Source: an uncultured Eubacteriales bacterium
GTDB lineage: Bacteria > Bacillota > Clostridia > Oscillospirales > Acutalibacteraceae
Length of the DNA: 25,052 bases
Assembly: GCA_934486755.1 (NCBI GenBank)
Contig: CAKSQT010000019.1
Location: 1 to 25,052 of the forward strand
Direction of reading: 5' to 3'
Part shown: one piece after another, positions 1-6,193 of the stretch
Layout of the letters: each line of letters begins with the position of its first letter
Position numbering within the stretch: position 1 is the first letter of the stretch
The notes under the pieces: model-generated
Database searches by the model: none
Seen by the model: only the letters and a program-made list of their open reading frames with translations
Told to the model about the DNA's origin: nothing
Translations under genes and position numbers: made by a program

Positions 1-577
1 TTGCAGTATAAAGCGGAACCTTAAAGCCGATCTCTTTTATCATATCTTCAAGAATCTTGAAATGCTCCTCCTCGGCTTCCCAGCCGAATGAGCGCAGTGC
101 TGCGCCGAATTCGTTTTCGATCTGCACGCCTATTACGGGTCCGCCCTGTTTTAGCAGGTATCCGTCAACCTGTTCAAACAGCTTTGTAAGATATTTTTTT
201 ACTTCCTTAAAATATCTTTCATCATTAGAACGAGTTTGAAACCCCTTGTCAAGCAACCAGTCGGGAAATCCACCGTTTCTTACCTCGCCGTGTATCCACG
301 GACCTATCCTAAGAAACGCATACATACCGCATTCTTTTATAAGCTGTAAAAAATACCTCAAATTTTTATTCCCGCGAAAATCATAATGATTTTCTATTTC
401 CTCGTGGTGTATCCACATAACGTAAGAGGATACTATATCAACGCCCGCCGCTTTCGCCTTATAAAGGTCTTCTTTCCAATACCTACGTTCGGTTCTGGAA
501 TACTGTATTTCGCCCATTGTCGGCATCCACGGCTTACCGCCTTTAAGCAAAGTTTTAGAATTATAAGATATTTCCAT
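1..577 (-). CDS. Beta-galactosidase, glycoside hydrolase family 35 (C-terminus cut by window edge)
   Basis: The first 192 codons of a GH35 enzyme are visible; the frame stays open to base 1, so the C-terminal part lies outside. The family hydrolyses terminal beta-galactosides with a (beta/alpha)8 barrel. Seen here are GGKPWMPTMGEIQYSR near residue 13, a block LRIGPWIHGEVRNGGFPDWL near residues 89-108, and GGPVIGVQIENEFG near 145-158, where E156 after N155 is the likely acid/base. The nucleophile is beyond the edge. There is no signal peptide, so it should act in the cytoplasm on imported oligosaccharides. The ATG at 577 has an AAGGGAG ribosome site. The usual WNLHEP and PYICAEW blocks read WIHHEE and PWIHGEV, so this is a divergent GH35 branch and its exact substrate is uncertain. 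A promoter-like TATAAT and a palindrome lie between it and metK. Confidence 0.85.
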   Translation of the reverse strand, partial: MEISYNSKTLLKGGKPWMPTMGEIQYSRTERRYWKEDLYKAKAAGVDIVSSYVMWIHHEEIENHYDFRGNKNLRYFLQLIKECGMYAFLRIGPWIHGEVRNGGFPDWLLDKGFQTRSNDERYFKEVKKYLTKLFEQVDGYLLKQGGPVIGVQIENEFGAALRSFGWEAEEEHFKILEDMIKEIGFKVPLYTA

Positions 578-595
578 AGCTTTCTCCCTTATTTA

Positions 596-619
596 ATTAT
601 AGCGAAATATCACGCTATA
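596..619 (-). promoter_or_regulatory. Putative GH35 promoter (-10) overlapped by a palindromic operator
   Basis: TATAAT on the minus strand (596-601) lies 18 bases before the GH35 start codon. It overlaps one arm of a 7-bp perfect inverted repeat, TATAGCG-N8-CGCTATA (598-619). No clear -35 is seen. A repressor bound here would cover the -10, as expected for a sugar-induced hydrolase gene. The same repeat could instead act as a weak terminator for metK, but it is AT-rich and lacks a U-run. Confidence 0.4.
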
Positions 620-628
620 AACTTGCGA

Positions 629-1813
629 TTACATGCGAAAACAGTTTTTAAGCTGTTCGGTCTTATCCGTCTTTTCCCAACTTAAATCAATATCGGTTCT
701 TCCGAAATGACCGTAAGACGCAGTTTTTCTGTATATAGGACGGCGAAGATCGAGTGCGTCTATAATCGCCGACGGGCGTAAATCAAACACCTTGTTTACT
801 GCCGCGGCTATTTCATCATCAGGATATTTACCTGTTCCGAAAGTATCAACCATTACGGAAACGGGGTGAGCAACGCCTATTGCATACGCCAGCTGAATTT
901 CGCACTTATCGGCAAGCCCCGCCGCGACAACATTTTTAGCGGCGTATCTCGCGGCATAAGCGGCGCTACGATCAACCTTTGTGGGATCCTTGCCCGAAAA
1001 AGCGCCGCCGCCGTGACGGGCATAACCGCCGTAGGTATCAACAATAAGTTTTCTGCCCGTAAGTCCCGTATCGCCCTGAGGACCGCCGACAACGAAACGC
1101 CCCGTCGGGTTTATATATATTTTCGTATCGTTATCAAGAAGCTCCGACGGTATTATATATTTGATTACATTTTCAAGTATATCTGCCCGCAGAACGCTTA
1201 AATCAACGTCAGCGCTGTGCTGGCTCGAAACAACAACAGCGTCTATTCGTTTTGCAACGCCGTCCTCATATTCTACGGTGACCTGAGTTTTACCGTCGGG
1301 TCTTAAATACGGCAAAAGTCCGTTCTTTCTCACCTTTGTAAGGCGGCGGGACATTTTATGCGCAAGGGATATTGCAAGCGGCATAAGCTCGGGCGTATCG
1401 TTGCAGGCGTAGCCGAACATCATACCCTGATCGCCCGCACCGTTAAGATTATATACGTCTTCTTGCCCGTGCTTATATTCAAGGGAACTGTCAACACCCA
1501 AAGCAATATCGGGTGACTGCTTATCTATTGCGGTCATAACGGCGCAGGTATTGCCGTCAAACCCTGCCGACGGGTTGTTATAACCTATATCGCAAACGAC
1601 ATCGCGCACTATCTGCGGAATATCAACATTGCTTTTTGTTGTTATTTCGCCCATTACGGTAACGCTGCCCGTAGTGCAGAATGTTTCGCAGGCAACGCGC
1701 GAATAGGGGTCTTTTTCAAGCATTGCGTCAAGTATAGCGTCCGATATTTGGTCACAGATCTTATCGGGATGTCCCTCAGTGACCGATTCGGAAGTAAAAA
1801 GCATTTTAGACAT
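629..1813 (-). CDS. metK: S-adenosylmethionine synthetase
   Basis: MetK makes S-adenosylmethionine from methionine and ATP in the cytosol, supplying methylation and polyamine pathways. The protein is 394 residues, the normal family length. It shows GHPDKICDQ near residue 15, the GAGDQGMMFGYA loop near residue 120, and the phosphate-binding GGGAFSGKDPTKVDRSAAY near residues 260-280. I chose ATG 1813, giving MSKMLFTSESVTEGHPDK, because AGAGGA sits 7 bases before it. The frame stays open 21 codons upstream, but those codons overlap the riboswitch terminator. The gene stands alone behind a SAM-I riboswitch and its own promoter, so it is expected to be shut off when SAM is plentiful. Confidence 0.98.
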   Translation of the reverse strand: MSKMLFTSESVTEGHPDKICDQISDAILDAMLEKDPYSRVACETFCTTGSVTVMGEITTKSNVDIPQIVRDVVCDIGYNNPSAGFDGNTCAVMTAIDKQSPDIALGVDSSLEYKHGQEDVYNLNGAGDQGMMFGYACNDTPELMPLAISLAHKMSRRLTKVRKNGLLPYLRPDGKTQVTVEYEDGVAKRIDAVVVSSQHSADVDLSVLRADILENVIKYIIPSELLDNDTKIYINPTGRFVVGGPQGDTGLTGRKLIVDTYGGYARHGGGAFSGKDPTKVDRSAAYAARYAAKNVVAAGLADKCEIQLAYAIGVAHPVSVMVDTFGTGKYPDDEIAAAVNKVFDLRPSAIIDALDLRRPIYRKTASYGHFGRTDIDLSWEKTDKTEQLKNCFRM

Positions 1814-1830
1814 TAAAATTCCTCTTTCTT

Positions 1831-1864
1831 TAAAAAAATAAAACCGCTCCGAAAAAGAGCGGTT
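1831..1864 (-). terminator. Intrinsic terminator of the SAM-I riboswitch
   Basis: On the minus strand, AACCGCTC and GAGCGGTT pair around a short loop (1842-1864) and are followed by TTTTATTTTTTT. It lies between the aptamer and the metK ribosome site, the usual place for the expression platform of a transcriptional OFF switch. Bases just after the P1 helix (GGTTTTACAACC) could form the competing antiterminator. Confidence 0.9.
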
Positions 1865-1870
1865 GTAAAA

Positions 1871-1967
1871 CCTCATCTTTCGGATAATCCGCCGGAATTG
1901 GCACCTTGATAAAAAATCAGGTTGCCGGGCATCACAGGGCCGGTTCCCTCCGCCGCTCTTGATAAGG
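1871..1967 (-). promoter_or_regulatory. SAM-I (S-box) riboswitch aptamer controlling metK
   Basis: Read on the minus strand, this has the S-box signature: CTTATCAAGAG, then a GGAGGGA block, GGCCCTGTGATGCCCGGCAA with the conserved GATGCCCGGCAACC, and a closing strand GATGAGG that pairs with the first CCTTATC to make P1. The S-box family binds SAM and here lies directly before the SAM synthetase gene. It is followed by a terminator, so SAM should stop transcription early. Confidence 0.95.
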
Positions 1968-1988
1968 ACTATATTAAATTTCCTATAT

Positions 1989-2016
1989 ATTTTAACATAT
2001 ATACGCGTTTTGTCAA
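1989..2016 (-). promoter_or_regulatory. metK promoter, -35 containing the ribU stop codon
   Basis: TTGACA (2011-2016) and TAAAAT (1989-1994) are separated by 16 bases, and TGT before the -10 gives an extended -10. The predicted start is near 1982, about 15 bases before the SAM-I aptamer. The TGA stop codon of ribU (2013-2015) is part of the TTGACA box, so the promoter is embedded in the upstream gene. Confidence 0.8.
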
Positions 2017-2624
2017 CTGTTTTTTCCTTTTTTCACGCCGAATTTCATAATAGGGGATATTCTTTTATAAACGCCAAAGCAAACAGCCGAATCAATTATT
2101 CCCTTTAAAAAGGTAAAGGGCAGGTTAAATATCAAAAGGTCCTTTAAAAGCGTGTCGGCTGACGGCAAAATTGCCTTATACATACCGATAATAGCCTCCA
2201 TCGGCATACCGTAGATGACAACATAAGCGGGATATACCAAAAAGTAATTGGAAACAACGCTGAACAGAGCCATAGCAGCAGAGCCTGCCAAGGCGCCTAT
2301 AAGCGCATTCGACCTTGATTTGTTCCTTACATAAAAAAGTCCTGCGGTTCCCGTAAAAACGGCGCCCAAGACAAAGTTTGAAAGCTCCCCTACGCCTGCC
2401 GAATTAGTAAACGGCAAATGCAAGAGATTTTTCACAAGGCAGACCAGCACGCCGTACTGAGGACCGAAGGCATAAGCCGTTATTATAGCGGGAATTTCGG
2501 AAAAATCCAGCTTGATAAAAGCAGGGATAATGAACGGCAGCGGAAATTCAAGCAGCATAAGAATAAATCCCAACGCGCCCATTACCGCGCTTACAGCTAT
2601 TCCTCTTAAATAATTCTTTTTCAT
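2013..2624 (-). CDS. ribU: Riboflavin transporter, ECF S component RibU
   Basis: RibU is the riboflavin-binding membrane subunit of an energy-coupling-factor importer; the shared ATPase and T subunits are not in this window. The 203-residue protein is very hydrophobic with about six membrane segments. It carries the S-component pattern IKLDFSEIPAIITAYAFGP near residues 38-56, followed by VCLVKNLLHL and a small-residue-rich second helix. The family match is by sequence pattern, and the substrate is supported by the FMN riboswitch directly upstream. ATG 2624 follows AAAGGAA. The charged tail KKGKNS ends inside the metK promoter. No terminator follows, so transcripts probably run into the SAM-I element. 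Confidence 0.93.
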   Translation of the reverse strand: MKKNYLRGIAVSAVMGALGFILMLLEFPLPFIIPAFIKLDFSEIPAIITAYAFGPQYGVLVCLVKNLLHLPFTNSAGVGELSNFVLGAVFTGTAGLFYVRNKSRSNALIGALAGSAAMALFSVVSNYFLVYPAYVVIYGMPMEAIIGMYKAILPSADTLLKDLLIFNLPFTFLKGIIDSAVCFGVYKRISPIMKFGVKKGKNS

Positions 2625-2651
2625 AACAAATACGTTCCTTTCCTTTTTCGG

Positions 2652-2683
2652 GCAAAAAGAAAAGCCCCGTAAAAACGGGGCTT
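2652..2683 (-). terminator. Intrinsic terminator of the FMN riboswitch
   Basis: AAGCCCCGT and ACGGGGCTT form a 9-bp stem (2662-2683), followed on the minus strand by a T-rich run TTTCTTTTT. It sits between the FMN aptamer and the ribU ribosome site, where the expression platform should be. Confidence 0.9.
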
Positions 2684-2704
2684 GAAAAATGCAATATTGC
2701 TATA

Positions 2705-2820
2705 ACATTTCTTCTTTCATCCGGACTGTACCGTCGGCTTCGGAATTGCACCGAATCAACCGCAAAAGCGGCTTGTGGGCTATACCACCGGTGAGGAATT
2801 GCACCTCGCCTCGAAGATTA
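2705..2820 (-). promoter_or_regulatory. FMN riboswitch (RFN element) controlling ribU
   Basis: Read on the minus strand, this shows the RFN core: TTCGAGGCGAGGTGCAATTC, then CCTCACCGGTGGTATAGCCC, a variable stem AAGCCGCTTTTGCGG, the GATTCGGTGCAATTCCGAAG arm, and GCCGACGGTACAGTCCGGAT, closed by GAAGAAA. These are the most conserved blocks of the FMN aptamer. With the terminator that follows, bound FMN should stop transcription before ribU. Confidence 0.96.
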
Positions 2821-2827
2821 CAATGTT

Positions 2828-2856
2828 ATTTTATTACTTTATTCCGATTATGTCAA
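2828..2856 (-). promoter_or_regulatory. ribU promoter inside the 3' end of the DUF1294 gene
   Basis: TTGACA (2851-2856), a 17-base spacer and TAAAAT (2828-2833) make a near-consensus sigma-A promoter. Its start would be near 2821, at the first bases of the FMN aptamer. The -35 and spacer encode the last codons of the DUF1294 protein, and the stop codon (2834-2836) touches the -10. Confidence 0.85.
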
Positions 2857-3124
2857 TAGCCATACAATAAATAATTGCAATTTGCAAAAGCATTATAAGG
2901 GGTATTCCTATCATAAAGCTCTTATGCTTTGTTTTATGTCTTATAGCAAGCATAGTAAGGTACATAGCGGGGCTTCCGCCCAGAAAACACAGCAAAAACA
3001 AGGTTCTTTCCCTTATTCGGCGTTTTTTGCGGCGCGCGGCATTTTTATCGTAAACACATACAATAACCGATAAAATATTTATAAGCAAAACATATACAGC
3101 AAGTGCGGTTTTAAGCAGTTCCAA
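2834..3124 (-). CDS. DUF1294 small membrane protein, TTG start
   Basis: A 96-residue membrane protein of the DUF1294 family, whose function is not known to me. The family pattern is visible: DKNAARRKKRRIRERTLFLL near residues 26-45, a GGSPAMYLTML block, and RHKTKHKSFMIGIPL, with about three membrane helices between basic loops. A GTG at 3133 is in frame, but the ribosome site AGGCGGTGAT (close to AGGAGGTGAT) overlaps it. I therefore place the start at TTG 3124, four bases after GGTGAT. It lies 28 bases after sigE with no terminator between, so it may be read with the spoIIG operon. Its 3' end also carries the ribU promoter. Whether it has a sporulation role is unknown. Confidence 0.85.
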   Translation of the reverse strand: MELLKTALAVYVLLINILSVIVCVYDKNAARRKKRRIRERTLFLLCFLGGSPAMYLTMLAIRHKTKHKSFMIGIPLIMLLQIAIIYCMAIDIIGIK

Positions 3125-3152
3125 AAATATCACCGCCTAAATTTTAACATTT

Positions 3153-3845
3153 CTACACGGCTTTTTCAATCTGTTTTTTAAGTTTCCCTATTATGCGCTT
3201 TTCAAGACGCGAGATATACGATTGCGATATGCCCAAGCTGTCGGCTACTTCCTTTTGGGTATACTCCTGATAGCCGTTCATTCCGAACCGCATTTCCATA
3301 ATCTGTTTTTCACGCACGGGCAGACCGTTTACAAAGCTCATAAGCAAAAAGCGTTCGTCCTCCTGCTCTATTCCTCTGCCTACCTCCTCGCCGTCGCTGC
3401 CGAGAACATCGGAGAGCAGAAGCTCGTTTCCGTCCCAGTCAATGTTGAGCGGTTCATCTATTGAAATTTCATTTCTCAATGAAGAATTTTTCCTTAAATA
3501 CATTAAAATTTCGTTTTCAATGCACCTTGACGCATAGGTTGCGAGCTTGATATTTTTTTCGGGGCAAAAGGTATTGACCGCCTTGATAAGTCCTATCGTA
3601 CCTATCGAAATCAGGTCTTCTATGTTTGTGCCTGTGGAATCGAATTTTTTTGCGATATAAACTACCAAACGCAAATTATGAACTATCAGTTTATCGTGGG
3701 TGTTCTCGTTGTTTTCCCTTAAAAGGCGCTGTTCTTCCTCAACGGTCAGCGGCGGCGGCAATGTTTCGGCACCGTTTATGTAGAACGTAGGCTTTATTAT
3801 GCCTAATTTAAAAAGTAATGTTAAAAATATTCTCCTGATCTTCAT
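3153..3845 (-). CDS. sigE: RNA polymerase sporulation sigma factor SigE precursor
   Basis: SigE directs early mother-cell transcription in sporulation. The 230-residue protein matches the family closely: NGAETLPPPLTVEEEQRLL near residue 24, core-binding and -10 region NLRLVVYIAKKF...GTIGLIKAVNTF...LATYASRCIENEILMYLR, the linker DEPLNIDWDGNELLLSDVLG, and a region-4 helix-turn-helix ending SQSYISRLEKRI. Residues 1-21 form a basic/hydrophobic pro-sequence. By analogy with B. subtilis, cleavage should fall near F21-Y22, before YINGAE; this is inference. SpoIIGA, the matching protease, lies 15 bases upstream. In many spore formers sigG follows sigE, but here a DUF1294 gene follows. The linker sequence and the spoIIGA neighbour separate it from SigK. 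Confidence 0.97.
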   Translation of the reverse strand: MKIRRIFLTLLFKLGIIKPTFYINGAETLPPPLTVEEEQRLLRENNENTHDKLIVHNLRLVVYIAKKFDSTGTNIEDLISIGTIGLIKAVNTFCPEKNIKLATYASRCIENEILMYLRKNSSLRNEISIDEPLNIDWDGNELLLSDVLGSDGEEVGRGIEQEDERFLLMSFVNGLPVREKQIMEMRFGMNGYQEYTQKEVADSLGISQSYISRLEKRIIGKLKKQIEKAV

Positions 3846-3860
3846 TGCAAACTCCGTCCT

Positions 3861-4691
3861 TTACTCCAATATATCGGGATTAATTATAGCCGAATAATCA
3901 TCATTAAGCGCGGTTTTGGAAACCGCGAGTATGGGCTTTTCAAGCGTAATTGCCGCGCCTTTGCTTTTTATCACAGCGCTGTCGCATCGGTAGCCGTCAA
4001 GCATATCGGCGCCTGACACGGTATTGCAAGGCAATGCGCGGTACCGCGAGTCATAACGTCCGTCACGATTATTTTCAAACCCTTTAAACAGTTCAGCTAC
4101 GCATTTTTTATCGGCAATAATAACCTCGGAATTGCCGAAAACATCTCTCACGGAGTTGCCCGTATCCGCTATTGCCGTCATATCTATGCTTTTATCGCCT
4201 ACCGTGACTTTCACTTCACACTTTTCGCTCCGCAGAGCCGAACGTGAAAAAATGAGATTGCATATTATAAAAATTATGTATCCGATAACCGTGAAAAGCA
4301 CAAGCGCCAAGGGAGAAATATCAAAATACACTACGGAATTGTTTATATACATACCTTTCGGTCTGAATGTAATCCACAGCGCCGTCATCACGCCTGCGTA
4401 GGCACAGGTGATTATAAAAAGCACGGCGCTGTTTTTAAGCAGCTGCTTAATATTACCCAATCCAAAGGCACAAAGCGCCATAAGTATACAAACGGTAACC
4501 TTTACCAAAACATCTGTCGCAACCAAGCGATACGGAAAAAATATGTATATTGAAGAAATGCCGCCTACCGCCGCGGATAATATCAAGCGCATTGTTTTAG
4601 GCTTTTTATGCAAAAACGCCGCACAGGCGCGCAGTAAAAAGTAATCTACTATCATATTTACCGCAAAAAGCACATCGGCATACACCGTCAT
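3861..4691 (-). CDS. spoIIGA: Sigma-E processing peptidase SpoIIGA
   Basis: SpoIIGA is a membrane aspartic protease that cleaves pro-SigE in the mother cell after a forespore signal. The 276-residue protein has about five membrane helices in the first 148 residues, then a soluble protease domain with the catalytic motif DTGNS (D176) followed by RDVFGNSEVIIAD, the family hallmark. Homologues are somewhat longer (about 300 residues), the difference being mostly in the C-terminus. ATG 4691 follows GGGAGTGAG. It is first in the spoIIGA-sigE operon behind a likely Spo0A-type promoter. Confidence 0.94.
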   Translation of the reverse strand: MTVYADVLFAVNMIVDYFLLRACAAFLHKKPKTMRLILSAAVGGISSIYIFFPYRLVATDVLVKVTVCILMALCAFGLGNIKQLLKNSAVLFIITCAYAGVMTALWITFRPKGMYINNSVVYFDISPLALVLFTVIGYIIFIICNLIFSRSALRSEKCEVKVTVGDKSIDMTAIADTGNSVRDVFGNSEVIIADKKCVAELFKGFENNRDGRYDSRYRALPCNTVSGADMLDGYRCDSAVIKSKGAAITLEKPILAVSKTALNDDYSAIINPDILE

Positions 4692-4714
4692 CTTTTCTCA
4701 CTCCCACATTAATA

Positions 4715-4747
4715 ATTATACGCCTCGAAGAGTGAATTTTATGTCGA
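4715..4747 (-). promoter_or_regulatory. Putative Spo0A-dependent spoIIG promoter with 21-bp spacer
   Basis: On the minus strand a perfect TATAAT (4715-4720) lies 21 bases after TCGACA (4742-4747). The opposite strand of that -35-like box reads TGTCGAT, a 6-of-7 match to the Spo0A box TGTCGAA. In B. subtilis the spoIIG promoter is known to use SigA with an abnormally wide spacer and Spo0A bound over the -35. The layout here matches that, so expression at sporulation onset is inferred. Confidence 0.6.
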
Positions 4748-4778
4748 TATAGGCAACAAATTACTGTAAAAAAAGGTA

Positions 4779-4809
4779 TAAAAAAGGCGCCGTGCAATGC
4801 ACAACGCCT
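4779..4809 (-). terminator. Intrinsic terminator after the HtrA gene
   Basis: AGGCGTTGTGCA and TGCACGGCGCCT (4785-4809) pair over 10-12 bases with two G-U pairs and a tight loop. TTTTTT follows on the minus strand. It begins 7 bases after the htrA-like stop codon and separates that operon from spoIIGA. Confidence 0.85.
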
Positions 4810-4816
4810 AAATCTA

Positions 4817-6178
4817 TTACTCACCGAACGGGAAATTAAATGTTCCGCCGCCTGATGAATTATCCTCCGATGAATTGTCCTCCTGTTTTGCGGGGTCTTC
4901 CGTGCTGTAACTCGACTCGCTCACATTAGCGCTGAGTTTTACCTCTAAATCAACGGTTGAGCCGTTTGAGGTCACCGCCTCAATAGTAATCTTATCGCCC
5001 GCACGGCTATCTTCGATTATATTAAGCACGATCTCGTCGCTCGTTATATCTATACCGTTAATCTTAGTTATTATATCGCCTGTATTCAGCTTGCCGTAAA
5101 GGTCGCTATCCTCATTTACAGCCGCAACATACAATCCAACCTGACTGTAATCTCCAAGCTCTGCGGCAACCGAATCAACGGCGTTATATGTTATTCCGAG
5201 TTTTGCGCGTGTGGTTATCTTTCCGTCGGAAATTAACTCTTCGACTATTCTTTTAACCGTGGTCGTCGGGATAGCATAACCGACCGAATCATAAGCGACG
5301 CCAGCGATTTTTGAAGACGTAATTCCTATGACCTGAGCGTACATATTGAGGAGTGCGCCGCCTGAACTGCCTGGATTTATCGCGCTGTCGGTCTGTATAA
5401 GTCTTGCCGAATAGCTTGAAGTGGTCTTGACGCGGTTGCTTGTAAGCGAGATAATACCCTTTGTTATAGACGAGTTGTGCGAAGCGCCGCTCGGTCTGCC
5501 TATTGCCACAACGTTTTCGCCGCAAACGATTTCATCGGAGTTCCCGAACTCAGCCGCGGTAAGACCCGTTGCGTCAATTTTAAGCACCGCAAGATCGCTT
5601 ATTTTATCACCCGCAACATACTTTGCGTCATACTCCTTGCCGTCGGCGGTGTATACTTTAAATTTCGGCGACGGAACTTCGGAATAGATATGGTCGTTGG
5701 TTACTATATATCCGTCCTTGGAATACACAACTCCGCTTGCCTGCGACAACTTGCCCGCTGTGTTGTATACATAAATTCCTACTATGCTGTTATCGGCCTT
5801 GTCATATACCTGAGCCGCCGTAAATTCATCGGTATCCTTCGGCTTTGAAGCAAGGCTTACCGAAACCTTTTTAGTAGAGCTGTATTTTACCGTGTTTTTG
5901 CCGTACATATATCCTGTCATACAGGCGGCAGTCAGAAGGATTACTCCCGCCATTGCCGCCGCAAACACCTTTAAGCCTTTGCTTACGGGAGCGTTATCCT
6001 TAACGGGTGTAACAGGGGTGTAGTTTACAGGCTCATACGTCCTCGGCTGACCGTTAAACTCACCGAACGAACTGCCGTTGTTTTCCGCTTCGGGCGTACT
6101 ATTCTCATTTTCCGAAACATCGTTTATAGGTTCGGTATTCTCTGTTTCGTTTATGTTGTTATAATCGTTATCGTTCAT
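4817..6178 (-). CDS. HtrA/DegP-like serine protease, membrane-anchored, with PDZ domain
   Basis: A trypsin-like S1C protease that degrades or refolds damaged proteins outside the membrane. The 453-residue chain has an acidic Asn/Glu-rich cytoplasmic tail (1-65), one membrane helix (about 69-92), the protease domain (about 115-310) and a PDZ domain (about 320-420), then a Ser/Asp/Glu-rich end. The triad is visible as H163 in TNDHI, D195 in SDLAVLK and S272 in NPGSSGG. ATG 6178 follows AAAGGAGA. It begins 15 bases after the sensor kinase and ends at a terminator, so it is the last gene of a regulator-kinase-protease operon, like the CssRS/HtrA or WalRK/HtrC settings of Bacillus. Which of these it matches functionally cannot be told from sequence. 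Confidence 0.93.
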   Translation of the reverse strand: MNDNDYNNINETENTEPINDVSENENSTPEAENNGSSFGEFNGQPRTYEPVNYTPVTPVKDNAPVSKGLKVFAAAMAGVILLTAACMTGYMYGKNTVKYSSTKKVSVSLASKPKDTDEFTAAQVYDKADNSIVGIYVYNTAGKLSQASGVVYSKDGYIVTNDHIYSEVPSPKFKVYTADGKEYDAKYVAGDKISDLAVLKIDATGLTAAEFGNSDEIVCGENVVAIGRPSGASHNSSITKGIISLTSNRVKTTSSYSARLIQTDSAINPGSSGGALLNMYAQVIGITSSKIAGVAYDSVGYAIPTTTVKRIVEELISDGKITTRAKLGITYNAVDSVAAELGDYSQVGLYVAAVNEDSDLYGKLNTGDIITKINGIDITSDEIVLNIIEDSRAGDKITIEAVTSNGSTVDLEVKLSANVSESSYSTEDPAKQEDNSSEDNSSGGGTFNFPFGE

Positions 6179-6193
6179 ACCTAATCTCCTTTA

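Noticed and set aside
598..619. Strong intrinsic terminator for metK
   Set aside because: The stem is only 7 bp and AT-rich, with no U-run; it is recorded as an operator/promoter candidate instead.
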